This document shows, one piece after another, positions 23,957 to 32,489 of a stretch of 55,614 nt of DNA. The stretch lies in assembly GCA_964469155.1 (NCBI GenBank), contig CAYXXU010000022.1, forward strand, positions 1 through 55,614, read 5' to 3'. Each line of letters opens with the position of its first letter. Positions within the stretch are counted from its first letter, which is position 1. Origin of the DNA: CAIWKO01 sp964469155 (GTDB taxonomy: Bacteria; Bacteroidota; Bacteroidia; Bacteroidales; CAIWKO01). Below the pieces are notes generated by a model. It was not told the DNA's origin, did not search any database, and saw only the letters and a list, made by a program, of their open reading frames with translations. Made by a program: the position numbers and the translations under genes.

Positions 23957-24437
23957 AAAATTAAAGATTATTGGTTTTCATAAAAACACCGGATTTTAAA
24001 AAAGGTTGCCTCAAAACCAAAAAAAATATCAATTAACTTCACATAAGGCTAAAGTTTCTAAAAATAGCGGGAATTGAAATAAGCGGGAGGGTTCACCCAT
24101 AGTACGGCTCAAAGCCGTGCTACGGGTTTGGGTGTCGTGTAGGTCAACCATCTTGTAAAGGCAAGAAAAGTTGGGTGCTTCCACTACGCTCAGCATAAAA
24201 GCTGGGAGTGCGGAGTTGGGAGTAAAAAAAGTCAGAGTTCAGAATTATGAAGGCAGAATGAAAGGAAGGCAGATTAATAGTGGTCAGGCTTCGACACGAC
24301 TGTCATAGATTTTTTCTTAAATAATGCAGTGGCCGGAACAGCCGGCTCTGCCTGACCGTAGTACTGTCTCGAAGTGGGCCTTGCAGGGAAGAAAAGGTTC
24401 AAAAACCTATTTATCTCCACTATCCGTATAAAGCTGA
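23957..24437. other. Gene-free stretch with REP-like palindrome
   Basis: No gene seen. Besides the palindrome at 24095-24127, the wording around it (GGGAATTGAAATAAGCGGG, then TTGTAAAGGCAAGAAAAG) parallels 22741-22800 (GGAATTGAATTAAGAAGG and TGTAAAGATAGAAAAAC). The two gaps around the lipoprotein gene therefore share a repeat module. Confidence 0.45.
24095..24127. repeat. REP-like palindrome, copy 2
   Basis: ACCCATAGTACGGCT-CAA-AGCCGTGCTACGGGT; same design as 22855-22887. It lies downstream of the 912-residue gene, on the far side of the lipoprotein gene's promoter. Confidence 0.75.
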
Positions 24438-27176
24438 TTATTTGAATAATTCCAAAATATCTCTCTGCTCCATAACATACTTGATTTTCTCATAGAATTT
24501 TTTCTTTTCCATTTTCTCAACCCCTGTCATAACTTTTAAATTATCATAAGCCTTTGTTGCTAATTCAACACGTGGTCGGTTTTCAGCCAGAATATCGAGG
24601 GTTTCAATGCGTCTGCCAAAGATATCAGCCATGGGGTCTGCGATTTTTGAAGCACCCCAGGTAACATAGTCTGCAGTTCCCAAACCAAGCCCAAAGGCAT
24701 CCTTTTCTTTATACGCTGTAAACAGAGAGACCAAAATGTTTGCTCCTTCCACTTCTGTGTTCACAAATTCGAGCAATCCGGCCAAAATAGCATCTCTCCA
24801 CATGTGTGGAGATACTTTATGAACTATTTTGGGTTTAGAGCCTGGACAATCCTGGTCCAGTATGTAAAAATCAGGTTCACTAAACGTAATGGTTTCGCTA
24901 AATTCAAAATCTTTTATTACCGGCATTACGGTCCTGATCTTCCCTTCCATTTGCATGGTTGGATTACATACGAGCCTGCCCCTCCTTGTCTGAAAGCCAT
25001 TTTGCCCCAATCCCTGAAAGCTGACAAAATTCAATTGTTGTTGCTTCATAGCTCCCTGCGTATTTTTACCGCAATCAGGGACTGCTGAAATATCCACCTC
25101 CATAAATAAAGTTGGTCCGCCATCGCTGGAGATCCATCGTGCACCGGTAAAAGTGACTGTGGAGCACGGAAATTTCGGATCCTGGCTGTTCGCTTTCATT
25201 GTAATATTCCCCTTCTTACAAATATCGGTGATCCATTGCAAATAAAGGGTTTTTAACTCTTCTCTTTGCTTCTCAATATTTTTAACTTCCGCATTGATCT
25301 TAGCTATGGCATCATTGACCTCTTTCATATTGTCCTTGGTTATTCCCGTAACCATAAGTCTTCCTTCCTGATTTTTAGTATCGATCTTTTTCTGCAGATC
25401 CGCTACTTTATTAACCAGTTCTTTGGCGATACAGATCACAGCCTGCTTATCTTCCAGCTTAAAACAGGGATTATTGGGGACAGTTTCGTCAACAGGCAAA
25501 CACTTCTTTTTAACTTTTACCCTGTTATTGTTATAAGTGGATATTGTTAAGGGCAATTTGTTCTTGCCGCACTTTTTAAATTCTGTTCCACAGATTGAAA
25601 TATTTATTATTGAATCGTTGGGCTGAACTACATCGGCACGGGGATAGGGATAATATTCAATGATTGGTTTTTTGGGGTCGCAGTTTGATCTTCCATCGGG
25701 CGGACGATTAATTATGGTAACCCCGTATTCATCCACATACCCCATTGAAATCAATATATTCCGGCAATCGAATACATAATAAAGCGTGTAAGACTCATCG
25801 TTCGACAAAAGGAAAAGAGTGTCGTTCAGACAAGTTACCTGCGGCAGCCCAAAGGAAAAGGCGTAGCCCCATCGTTCGTCCCTGTCGCCCTGCAGGCTTG
25901 TCTGTCCCAGGCTCATAATGCCCTGGTAGCTTCCGCCTGCAAACATTTGTTTACCGTTGGTGGCCAGACAGTTTCCGCCGTTGTCCGATCCTGTGGTTTG
26001 TTCGGCATTTAATATATTCCCATCTACCGATAAACGGCAAAGAATAGTTGCATTGCAGTCAGGCGGATTGGCGCCCGACATGGTGCAGCTGAACTTTTTA
26101 TCGACTAAGCCGGCAGCATTCGTAAAAGACCCTAAGGCAAACACGGATCCTGTTTCGAAAATTACCGACGAAATGTTCACCGAGTCTTCACTTTTCAGAG
26201 GGCGTTTCCATTCCGGCTTTGGGCTTCCTTTGGGAATCTTCATCAACAAGGCATCCTGCAGGCTGGTGCAGGGGTAAGTGTCCCCACCCCATATCCAGTC
26301 TTTGGTATAAGTGGCTGCAGCATACAGGCTGCCATCAGGCCCCGAGCATATCGATCGCAATTCGTACTTACCCCCGGGCTTTCCATCTATCATAACAGAA
26401 CTTCTCACGCTGCCGCCTGTATCGGCCGAAGCAATGAAAATCCCCTGACCGCTTCCTGCAGGAAGTTTATATGCAACTCCCTCCATCTCTATGGCAGATT
26501 CCAGGGTTCCGGACAAGACAATTTCGCCGCTTTTCTTTACATGAAGGGCTGTTATTTTATTGATACCGGGTGAGGGAAAAGTTTTGATCCAGTTAAAAGC
26601 AAACTGAGGGGTGAGCTGCAATAGAAAGACATCGTCGTCGGCCGACGAAATGGAAGCCATACCTATGATATCGGCATCGCCACTGAAAACACCACCGATA
26701 AGTAATTTATCCTTGGGTGTATATTGCAGTTTGCTGCCCCGTATCCCTTTAAAAGCGATAACATCCTGCTGGGTTACCACCCCATTGAGTTTTACCCTCA
26801 TCAGAAAAGTAAACCATGAGTTGCCTTGTGAAGTGTAATTGAATGTTCCAACCTTGAGGTTTTTCTTAAAAACACCCAAAACATAGGCTGTTCCTCTTCC
26901 GTCGTTGATCACCTGGTAGCAGGCTGCCATGCTGTCGCTGCGGCATAAGAGGCTCCAGGCAGGTTCGCCCGTGTCCTGATCGACCAAATAAACCAACCCG
27001 TTCCTGCCCGAAGTGCCTGCAATCATCAGTTTGTTGCCACTGAAAGCGGCCATGCTGTTTACTTCGCTACGGCTGCTGTCGCCGCTGCCTTTCAGCCAAA
27101 AATAATTCAAATCCTGGGCCTGCACCCATAGCCCCTGCAAAACAAAAACAATAAACAGAAATGATACTTTTTTCAT
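24438..27176 (-). CDS. Large secreted protein with beta-propeller-like N-terminus
   Basis: 912 residues with a clear signal peptide (~1-20, ending VQAQD). Residues ~25-450 contain repeated blocks of the type GG(S/T)F/Y...G(T/S)...DxFL/VxxL (MIAGTSGRNGLVYLV, LLIGGVFSGDADI, MFAGGSYQGIMSL), typical of beta-propeller delivery-type repeats. Residues ~585-650 are charged and helical (probable coiled coil, VADLQKKIDTKNQE, NAEVKNIEKQREELK). The ~260-residue C-terminal region is not recognised and carries no T9SS sorting domain. It is followed upstream by a 400-residue secreted protein gene 41 nt away on the same strand, forming a probable operon. Function unknown. Confidence 0.75.
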   Translation of the reverse strand: MKKVSFLFIVFVLQGLWVQAQDLNYFWLKGSGDSSRSEVNSMAAFSGNKLMIAGTSGRNGLVYLVDQDTGEPAWSLLCRSDSMAACYQVINDGRGTAYVLGVFKKNLKVGTFNYTSQGNSWFTFLMRVKLNGVVTQQDVIAFKGIRGSKLQYTPKDKLLIGGVFSGDADIIGMASISSADDDVFLLQLTPQFAFNWIKTFPSPGINKITALHVKKSGEIVLSGTLESAIEMEGVAYKLPAGSGQGIFIASADTGGSVRSSVMIDGKPGGKYELRSICSGPDGSLYAAATYTKDWIWGGDTYPCTSLQDALLMKIPKGSPKPEWKRPLKSEDSVNISSVIFETGSVFALGSFTNAAGLVDKKFSCTMSGANPPDCNATILCRLSVDGNILNAEQTTGSDNGGNCLATNGKQMFAGGSYQGIMSLGQTSLQGDRDERWGYAFSFGLPQVTCLNDTLFLLSNDESYTLYYVFDCRNILISMGYVDEYGVTIINRPPDGRSNCDPKKPIIEYYPYPRADVVQPNDSIINISICGTEFKKCGKNKLPLTISTYNNNRVKVKKKCLPVDETVPNNPCFKLEDKQAVICIAKELVNKVADLQKKIDTKNQEGRLMVTGITKDNMKEVNDAIAKINAEVKNIEKQREELKTLYLQWITDICKKGNITMKANSQDPKFPCSTVTFTGARWISSDGGPTLFMEVDISAVPDCGKNTQGAMKQQQLNFVSFQGLGQNGFQTRRGRLVCNPTMQMEGKIRTVMPVIKDFEFSETITFSEPDFYILDQDCPGSKPKIVHKVSPHMWRDAILAGLLEFVNTEVEGANILVSLFTAYKEKDAFGLGLGTADYVTWGASKIADPMADIFGRRIETLDILAENRPRVELATKAYDNLKVMTGVEKMEKKKFYEKIKYVMEQRDILELFK

Positions 27177-27217
27177 AATGTTTTGGTTGTTTTATACGAC
27201 AATGTCACAACGACAGA

Positions 27218-28420
27218 TCATTTTATGATTTTTTTGAAAACCGGTTTTTCAAACTCAAACCTGGACATTTCAGTAGCAAAAGCAAAACGGCCCAAGCCTT
27301 TAAGATCCACAGGAGTAATAATCCTGAAAAAACCTTTGAAAACAGCCCCGGCGGGCATCACAGGTTTTTCATAACTGCTGGCTTTGTTATTGATGAAAAG
27401 CTCTATATTGTTGTTGTCGTTGCCGGCAGTATCCTGCATATTCCAGAAATGGGTGATATCCAGCCTCACTTCCTTATTGGTTTTATTGGCCAAACTAAAA
27501 TATAGTTTCAGGCTGTCGGCCTTCTTAACTGCATTTTCCCAGGTAAAAAATACGTTCTTGTATACCTCAAAAGTACTGGCATCCAGACTGGGGTCAGGAT
27601 TGAATGGTATAGCTACATCGTAAAACTTAAATGCTTTCATATCGAATATGCCTATCCCCCTGTTGCCCACTCCCCAATTTATGGTAAGTGAATATACTGC
27701 ATTCAGCGATTTATCTTTAAGGGAAAAATACAGATTGAAATCTTTTTCTTCACCGGCCTTATAATCATGATAACATCCCACCGAAATATTGTCGGTAATT
27801 CCACCTATATCAACCCTTTGTACCCATAATCCCTCGCCCTTATAATCCTGCGCTACGATGGAGGCATTGGTGCTGCACTCCTGTTCCGACCTCATTTTCC
27901 CGGAGATAATGATCCAGTCGCCCATCCTGCGTGCAGATTCAATGGAAATCTTCATTCCTCCATTGCTAACTGTTGGATTAAACTTTAGAAAATATTTCGA
28001 AGCAGCAACGGCTTTTTCCAAAAGAGCCTTATCCGCTATAATGGCCCGTATGCGGTTGGCCTGATTGCCCAACAGGCTATCTGAGAGTTGAGAGGCCGGC
28101 TCATCATCGGCACGTGCCCATGAATTGCCCGAAGCAAGCTGAAGCTCGGTAAGCCGAATGGTCAAAATACTATCCACCAGGGTATAAATATATTTTGCCC
28201 GGTTTTTGACTCCGGCATTTTTGAAGATAAAATAATCCGATTTTAAAGTACCCTCCTCCATATTGAACTCCCTTGCCTCATTGCCGGCTTCGGTAAGGGT
28301 TAGTTCGGCTGCAGGAATTATGAAGCGGAGTCCGGCATCCTTAAATATTAATGCAGAACTTTGGGGCATTCCCATTGCAGGGAGCATGATGAAAGCAACA
28401 ATCGTTAGAAAAGGTTTCAT
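27218..28420 (-). CDS. Secreted protein of unknown function
   Basis: 400 residues with a signal peptide (~1-19, AMGMPQS). The mature part looks beta-sandwich rich (GDWIIISGKMRSEQ..., VYSLTINWGVGNRG, KEVRLDITHFWNMQDTAG) with no motif I recognise and no sorting domain. The stop is 41 nt before the start of the 912-residue gene, so the two probably form an operon and may make a surface or periplasmic pair. Confidence 0.7.
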   Translation of the reverse strand: MKPFLTIVAFIMLPAMGMPQSSALIFKDAGLRFIIPAAELTLTEAGNEAREFNMEEGTLKSDYFIFKNAGVKNRAKYIYTLVDSILTIRLTELQLASGNSWARADDEPASQLSDSLLGNQANRIRAIIADKALLEKAVAASKYFLKFNPTVSNGGMKISIESARRMGDWIIISGKMRSEQECSTNASIVAQDYKGEGLWVQRVDIGGITDNISVGCYHDYKAGEEKDFNLYFSLKDKSLNAVYSLTINWGVGNRGIGIFDMKAFKFYDVAIPFNPDPSLDASTFEVYKNVFFTWENAVKKADSLKLYFSLANKTNKEVRLDITHFWNMQDTAGNDNNNIELFINNKASSYEKPVMPAGAVFKGFFRIITPVDLKGLGRFAFATEMSRFEFEKPVFKKIIK

Positions 28421-28895
28421 GTTGTATGGGTTTTAGCTGGTTCAATTTATTATTTTTTTCCATATTTGATTCATACAAAAACATAAGTAAAAAAATGAAG
28501 CCGGGGTAGCAAAAACAAGGAGGGGTAGCAGTATGAGTGTAGTCAGATCAATTCGTCAACCCAAAACTAAGAATTTTTTTAATGAGTTTACATTTTTACA
28601 ATAAAAATTATCAGGAAATGATGCATCTCTTATGAATGTTTTATTTGAAGAGGCGTGAAGACTGAAGGCCGGAGATGGAAGAAAGATGCCATAAAATGTC
28701 TTAGTGGCCGGCCTGTCGGGCCTCCAGTTTCATCGTGATCGGGAGGCAAAAGAAAAATCCAAGGTCTGAAGAAGAAAAATTTAATACCTCACAATAAAAA
28801 AGAAAAGATTGCGTTACTGATGCAAAACGAAAAGTCGCCGGGTGATATCCGGCGCGAAACTGATTCTGGTTCTATTAATTGGTTGTTTTTATGTG
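28421..28895. other. Gene-free stretch, possible small RNA at its right end
   Basis: No credible protein gene. At 28836-28854 a 6-bp GC hairpin CGCCGG-GTGATAT-CCGGCG occurs, and a strong plus-strand terminator follows at 28896. There is no plus-strand gene upstream for that terminator, so a short plus-strand transcript is possible. No promoter matching TAnnTTTG was found for it. Confidence 0.4.
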
Positions 28896-28930
28896 AAAAG
28901 ACCCGCATGACTTCGCGGGTCTTTTTTTTT
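28896..28930 (+). terminator. Strong rho-independent terminator
   Basis: AAAAGACCCGC / GCGGGTCTTTT arms around a short loop, followed on the plus strand by about nine T residues. On the minus strand only four Ts follow, but it lies 70 nt past the stop of the class V aminotransferase gene and may also end that transcript. Confidence 0.85.
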
Positions 28931-28999
28931 GATCCGGCTTTGTTCTGCCTTATTGCTCATAGTAGGCTTCAGTCAATAGAAAACCTTTTATAGAAGAGG

Positions 29000-31003
29000 C
29001 TACGGGAGGGAATATACTCTCAGCTCCGCATTTTTAATGAATTCCTTAATTTGTTGTTCAGCTTCCTGCCTGCTTACAACAGGTTTCTGACCGGGTGCCG
29101 CAGCCGTATCGCTGTCTGCTGAAACTCCGGGTTTGCCCGAAATGCTTTGCAGTTCCCTTAGTAAGGTATCAATATCTTCCCGGGTGTTTTCTATTCCCAG
29201 GCTTACCCTCAGAACGCCGGGGAGCTTAAGTTTAGGGAACAAAACCACCAGCATTCGCTGGAACCCCTCAAGAAAAGGGCTGAGATGTAAAATCCTCTTG
29301 ACAATGATATGAGCACAATGACAACCATAGCGCACACCTATTCCGCACCGCAAGGCTAATTCTTTGGCAAGCTGGTTAGGCATCATTTTCTTCATGGAAA
29401 ATACAATTACCCCCAGTTTGCTGGAAAACCCGGGCGAGTCAGGACTTTTAACACCATAGACCTTCAGTCCTTCTATCTGCTCCAATCCCCTCAATAACCG
29501 CTCCGTCAGGGCCTGTTCTTCCTGACGGATCATATCCATGCCTATCCGCTGCAGCAGCAACAACGATTTCCCCAGGGCCGCTATTCCCCCGGCGTTTTCA
29601 CTGCTGTACGATTGTATCTTTTTCAGTTCTTCGGGATCGAAATTAAGAAGTTCTTTTCTTGCCAATAATACACCGCAACCAAAAGGAGCATACACCTTAT
29701 GAGCTGAAAAAGCCAGATAGTCTATCCCCGATTCCTCCATACGGATGCTGCGGTGGGCGGCCAACTGAGCCGCATCTACCAGCAGCTTTGCCCCGTGTTT
29801 ATGAACGATACGGCTTATCGCGGTTATATCGTTGCAACTACCCAGCACATTCGAAGCGCCACTCATAGCTACCAGGCTGATCCTTTTTTTATCCTGCCGT
29901 CCGGTTTGATTATATTCACTCAGAATTGAATCCAGTTCTTTCAGATCAATGAAGCCTTCCGCATCCACCGAAAGCCTTATCAGCAAACACCCTTTAAGCA
30001 TCCGCCAGGGCAGGTCGTTGGAGTTATGTTCCAGCAGGGTATTGACCACCACAGGCCCGGATTCGCGACCCAGACTTTCGGCTGCCAGATTGATGGCTTC
30101 GGTGGTATTTGATGTAAAAATCACCTCATAATCCGGTAAGGGCGCACCCATCATTCCGGCAACAATAGCCTTCACCTGCTCAATAATTTCTAACGCAACC
30201 TCTTCCGGCATACGCAGCGTCTGGCGGAAAGCATTCCAAACCGGCTCGAAAGTAGGGGTACTTGCGCTGTTGTCAAGGTTGATAAAAACCTGCCTGCCTG
30301 CCAGGGTGGGGACAAGAAGCCCCCTTCCTATAAGGGTTTGCCTGAGCCTGCCGGTTAGTTCGCTGCCATGGAAGGTTTCCAGTTCGTCATGGTAAAGGAT
30401 CTCAGAGGCAGTAAGTTTTTCAGCCGTAAGCTCCCGGAAAATGGTTTTTCCGTATTTCTTTACCAGGAGCAGGGCCTTTGCAAATGCTATTACATTGATA
30501 ACTGCAGGTGTGCCGGCCTCGAACTTGTCGGGGGCGTTGGCCCAGATAACCCATTCACGGGAAATAAGTCTGGTCGTGCCCCCTCCGGTCTGCAGTGGGG
30601 CGCCTGCGGGCAAGGCATTTCTTTTAATTGCTATTGCTGTTACATTCAACGCCAGGCCTAACTCCCCGCTGCTGGTCATCCGGAAACTCTCCGGACCGGG
30701 AAGTTGATCCTTAAAAGCCTCTGCCCTGCGCGACGTCAGAAAAATGACCACGTATTTGTTCTTATTTAGGCCCAGGTATTCCAGAACGATCTCCCTGGCA
30801 TATTCATATAAACGGGTGGTAACCATGGAAGCGTGGCCGCTGCCCCTGTGCACATTGGAATAAGTTTCCAGGGCAGCATATACGGCACGCTCCAGTACGG
30901 CAAAGGCCTCGGCTGCCTGAACATTAGCAATAGTATTTCGTTCCGTATCCCTCACAGGGCCGGCCTCATTCGATCCTTCGGGGGTGTTCTTAGGGTTTTC
31001 CAT
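29000..31003 (-). CDS. Rearranged class V aminotransferase / cysteine-desulfurase-like protein
   Basis: 667 residues. The C-terminal ~400 residues are a SufS/NifS-like PLP enzyme: TSNTTEAINLAAE, D410-A-A-Q413, PLP lysine K436 in AFSAHKVYAPFG, and a RxGxxCA motif with C563 matching the SufS nucleophilic cysteine. The N-terminal ~190 residues contain YSNVHRGSG (48-56) and FEAGTP (161-166), motifs that normally sit inside one SufS-like domain. The second copy has NLDNSAST (~242-249) but lacks the YSNVHRG segment. The protein thus looks like a partial internal duplication with complementary losses. Whether it mobilises sulfur from cysteine or uses another amino compound is unknown. No suf genes are adjacent. 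Confidence 0.8.
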   Translation of the reverse strand: MENPKNTPEGSNEAGPVRDTERNTIANVQAAEAFAVLERAVYAALETYSNVHRGSGHASMVTTRLYEYAREIVLEYLGLNKNKYVVIFLTSRRAEAFKDQLPGPESFRMTSSGELGLALNVTAIAIKRNALPAGAPLQTGGGTTRLISREWVIWANAPDKFEAGTPAVINVIAFAKALLLVKKYGKTIFRELTAEKLTASEILYHDELETFHGSELTGRLRQTLIGRGLLVPTLAGRQVFINLDNSASTPTFEPVWNAFRQTLRMPEEVALEIIEQVKAIVAGMMGAPLPDYEVIFTSNTTEAINLAAESLGRESGPVVVNTLLEHNSNDLPWRMLKGCLLIRLSVDAEGFIDLKELDSILSEYNQTGRQDKKRISLVAMSGASNVLGSCNDITAISRIVHKHGAKLLVDAAQLAAHRSIRMEESGIDYLAFSAHKVYAPFGCGVLLARKELLNFDPEELKKIQSYSSENAGGIAALGKSLLLLQRIGMDMIRQEEQALTERLLRGLEQIEGLKVYGVKSPDSPGFSSKLGVIVFSMKKMMPNQLAKELALRCGIGVRYGCHCAHIIVKRILHLSPFLEGFQRMLVVLFPKLKLPGVLRVSLGIENTREDIDTLLRELQSISGKPGVSADSDTAAAPGQKPVVSRQEAEQQIKEFIKNAELRVYSLP

Positions 31004-31062
31004 TTTCTGATTAATGATTAGGTTTTGAGAAATGCTTTAATGATTTGATAATAATGCTGATC

Positions 31063-31070
31063 CAAAATTA
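31063..31070 (-). promoter_or_regulatory. Bacteroidota -7 box for the class V aminotransferase gene
   Basis: The minus strand reads TAATTTTG, an exact TAnnTTTG match, 59 nt before the start codon. Confidence 0.45.
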
Positions 31071-31511
31071 GCTTTTTTCTCATTGCCTGCCAATGTTATG
31101 CAGTCTTTTATTTAGCTGATAGTTTGACACAGATGGATCACAACAATGTTCCAGTAAAAAGGAAATGAATGAAAAAAGACGTAAGAACTATCTTTCGTTA
31201 ATTACCATTTTTCAATGATGGCCAGTGTGGTGTTCGCCGTTCACGATTTGAAGTTAGAATTGCTGGCTCTGACGGAAAAAGTTCTGCTGGTTTAGAGCGG
31301 TTTGATTGTCCCTGCGCCTCCAGCTTTCCTTTTCAAAACTGAAGGTATGACAAAATGACAGAGTTTGACCAACACACTGCAAAAATGACAGAAACCCCTT
31401 AAAACCAGTGTTTGCAAAATTTTTTGTGAATCAATAAATTACATTTCAGTCCCTTTATCCGGCATTTTATTTGTTGGCCAGTTTCCGAAATTAATTGTTT
31501 AACTAAAAAAT
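31071..31511. other. Gene-free stretch upstream of hsp20
   Basis: No gene seen. AAAATGACAG occurs at 31352-31361 and 31382-31391, exactly 30 bp apart, the first preceded by TGAC. Direct repeats in phase on the helix could be a regulator site for the heat-shock gene. Confidence 0.35.
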
Positions 31512-31517
31512 GGAGGA
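31512..31517 (+). promoter_or_regulatory. Shine-Dalgarno site deciding the hsp20 start
   Basis: GGAGGA lies 7 nt before the ATG at 31525. The in-frame ATG at 31510 overlaps this motif and is therefore unlikely to be the start. Confidence 0.7.
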
Positions 31518-31524
31518 TAAAGCC

Positions 31525-31962
31525 ATGTCACTGGTAAAATTTTCAAATCAGTTTCCGTCGGTGTTCGACCGTTTTTTTGATAATGAATTATTCGACTGGT
31601 CGAACCGTAATTTCTCAAACACCAACACTACACTACCTTCGGTCAACATAAAAGAAAGCACTGAAGGATTTGAAGTAGAGCTGGCAGCACCGGGCCTGGA
31701 AAAGAACGATTTCAAAATCGAACTCAACCACGACACCCTGACCATTTCGTCTGAAAAACAGATCGAAAATGAAACCAAAGAAGGTCAGCAATTCACCAAA
31801 CGCGAGTTCAGCTATCAGTCGTTCAGCCGCTCGTTCACTTTGCCCAACACGGTCGACAGTGAAAAAATAGGTGCTAAATACGAAAACGGCATACTAAAGG
31901 TTAGCATTCCAAAAAAGGAAGAAGCCAAACCCAGGCCGCCCAAACAAATTTCAATTTCATAA
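31525..31962 (+). CDS. Small heat-shock protein, Hsp20/alpha-crystallin family
   Basis: An ATP-independent holdase chaperone of 145 residues, starting at MSLVKFSNQFPSVFDRFF. The alpha-crystallin domain spans ~38-135, from LPSVNIKESTEGFEVELAAPGLEKNDF to the conserved YENGILKVSIPKKE (A/G-x-L-K-V motif). A short basic Pro-containing C-terminal extension (PRPPKQISIS) carries the I-x-I tail used in oligomer assembly. It has a strong SD and is followed 9 nt after the stop by a strong terminator, so it is monocistronic. Confidence 0.95.
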   Translation: MSLVKFSNQFPSVFDRFFDNELFDWSNRNFSNTNTTLPSVNIKESTEGFEVELAAPGLEKNDFKIELNHDTLTISSEKQIENETKEGQQFTKREFSYQSFSRSFTLPNTVDSEKIGAKYENGILKVSIPKKEEAKPRPPKQISIS

Positions 31963-31970
31963 AACAGCTG

Positions 31971-31999
31971 AACAGGCCCTGAAAGGGCCTGTTTTTTTT
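31971..31999 (+). terminator. Rho-independent terminator of hsp20
   Basis: AACAGGCCCT-GAAA-GGGCCTGTT followed by a run of eight T residues, 9 nt after the hsp20 stop. Confidence 0.95.
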
Positions 32000-32049
32000 C
32001 TGTTTTTAACCTAAAACAATACAAATCATGAAACTTACAGGTTGGATTT

Positions 32050-32328
32050 ATGTATCACAGGGATGTGTATCCCTTTATATTGCTCAACCTGCTTTTCTCA
32101 ACCCAGGCAGCCATTGCTGCCCCTATCATCATGATGGCCCAGAACCGACATAGCGACCGCGACCGATTACAGGCACTGGCTGGCAATAAAACCAATAAAG
32201 AAGCTAAACTTGAAATTGAAGCTCTGGCCATTATGTTGAAGACCATTGAAGTAGAAAAATTAGATAAGCTGATAAGAATGCTGGAAGAATTAAGAAAAGA
32301 TTTTGGGACAAAGAAAAAGTTGGATTAG
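32050..32328 (+). pseudogene. DUF1003 membrane protein, C-terminal remnant
   Basis: The 92 residues match only the second half of DUF1003 proteins: VYPFILLNLLFSTQAAIAAPIIMMAQNR is the last membrane segment with its hallmark MxQNR end, followed by the charged helical tail. Intact DUF1003 proteins have a further membrane segment and ~60-100 residues before this. No continuation is found upstream: the ATG at 32028 reads in another frame and stops after 41 codons. Either a 5'-truncated remnant or a very short variant starting at 32050. Confidence 0.65.
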
Positions 32329-32489
32329 GTCTAAATTCCATAATAGAAAAATATCACTATTAAACATAAAGGATTCTTATGATAACTCAAAAATCGTCGA
32401 TTGAGAAGATACAATAATTTGCAGAGATAAAATCCTTGTCACATAATCGGCACACAATCCATCCTGGCCGACATTTTATAAATATGAAT

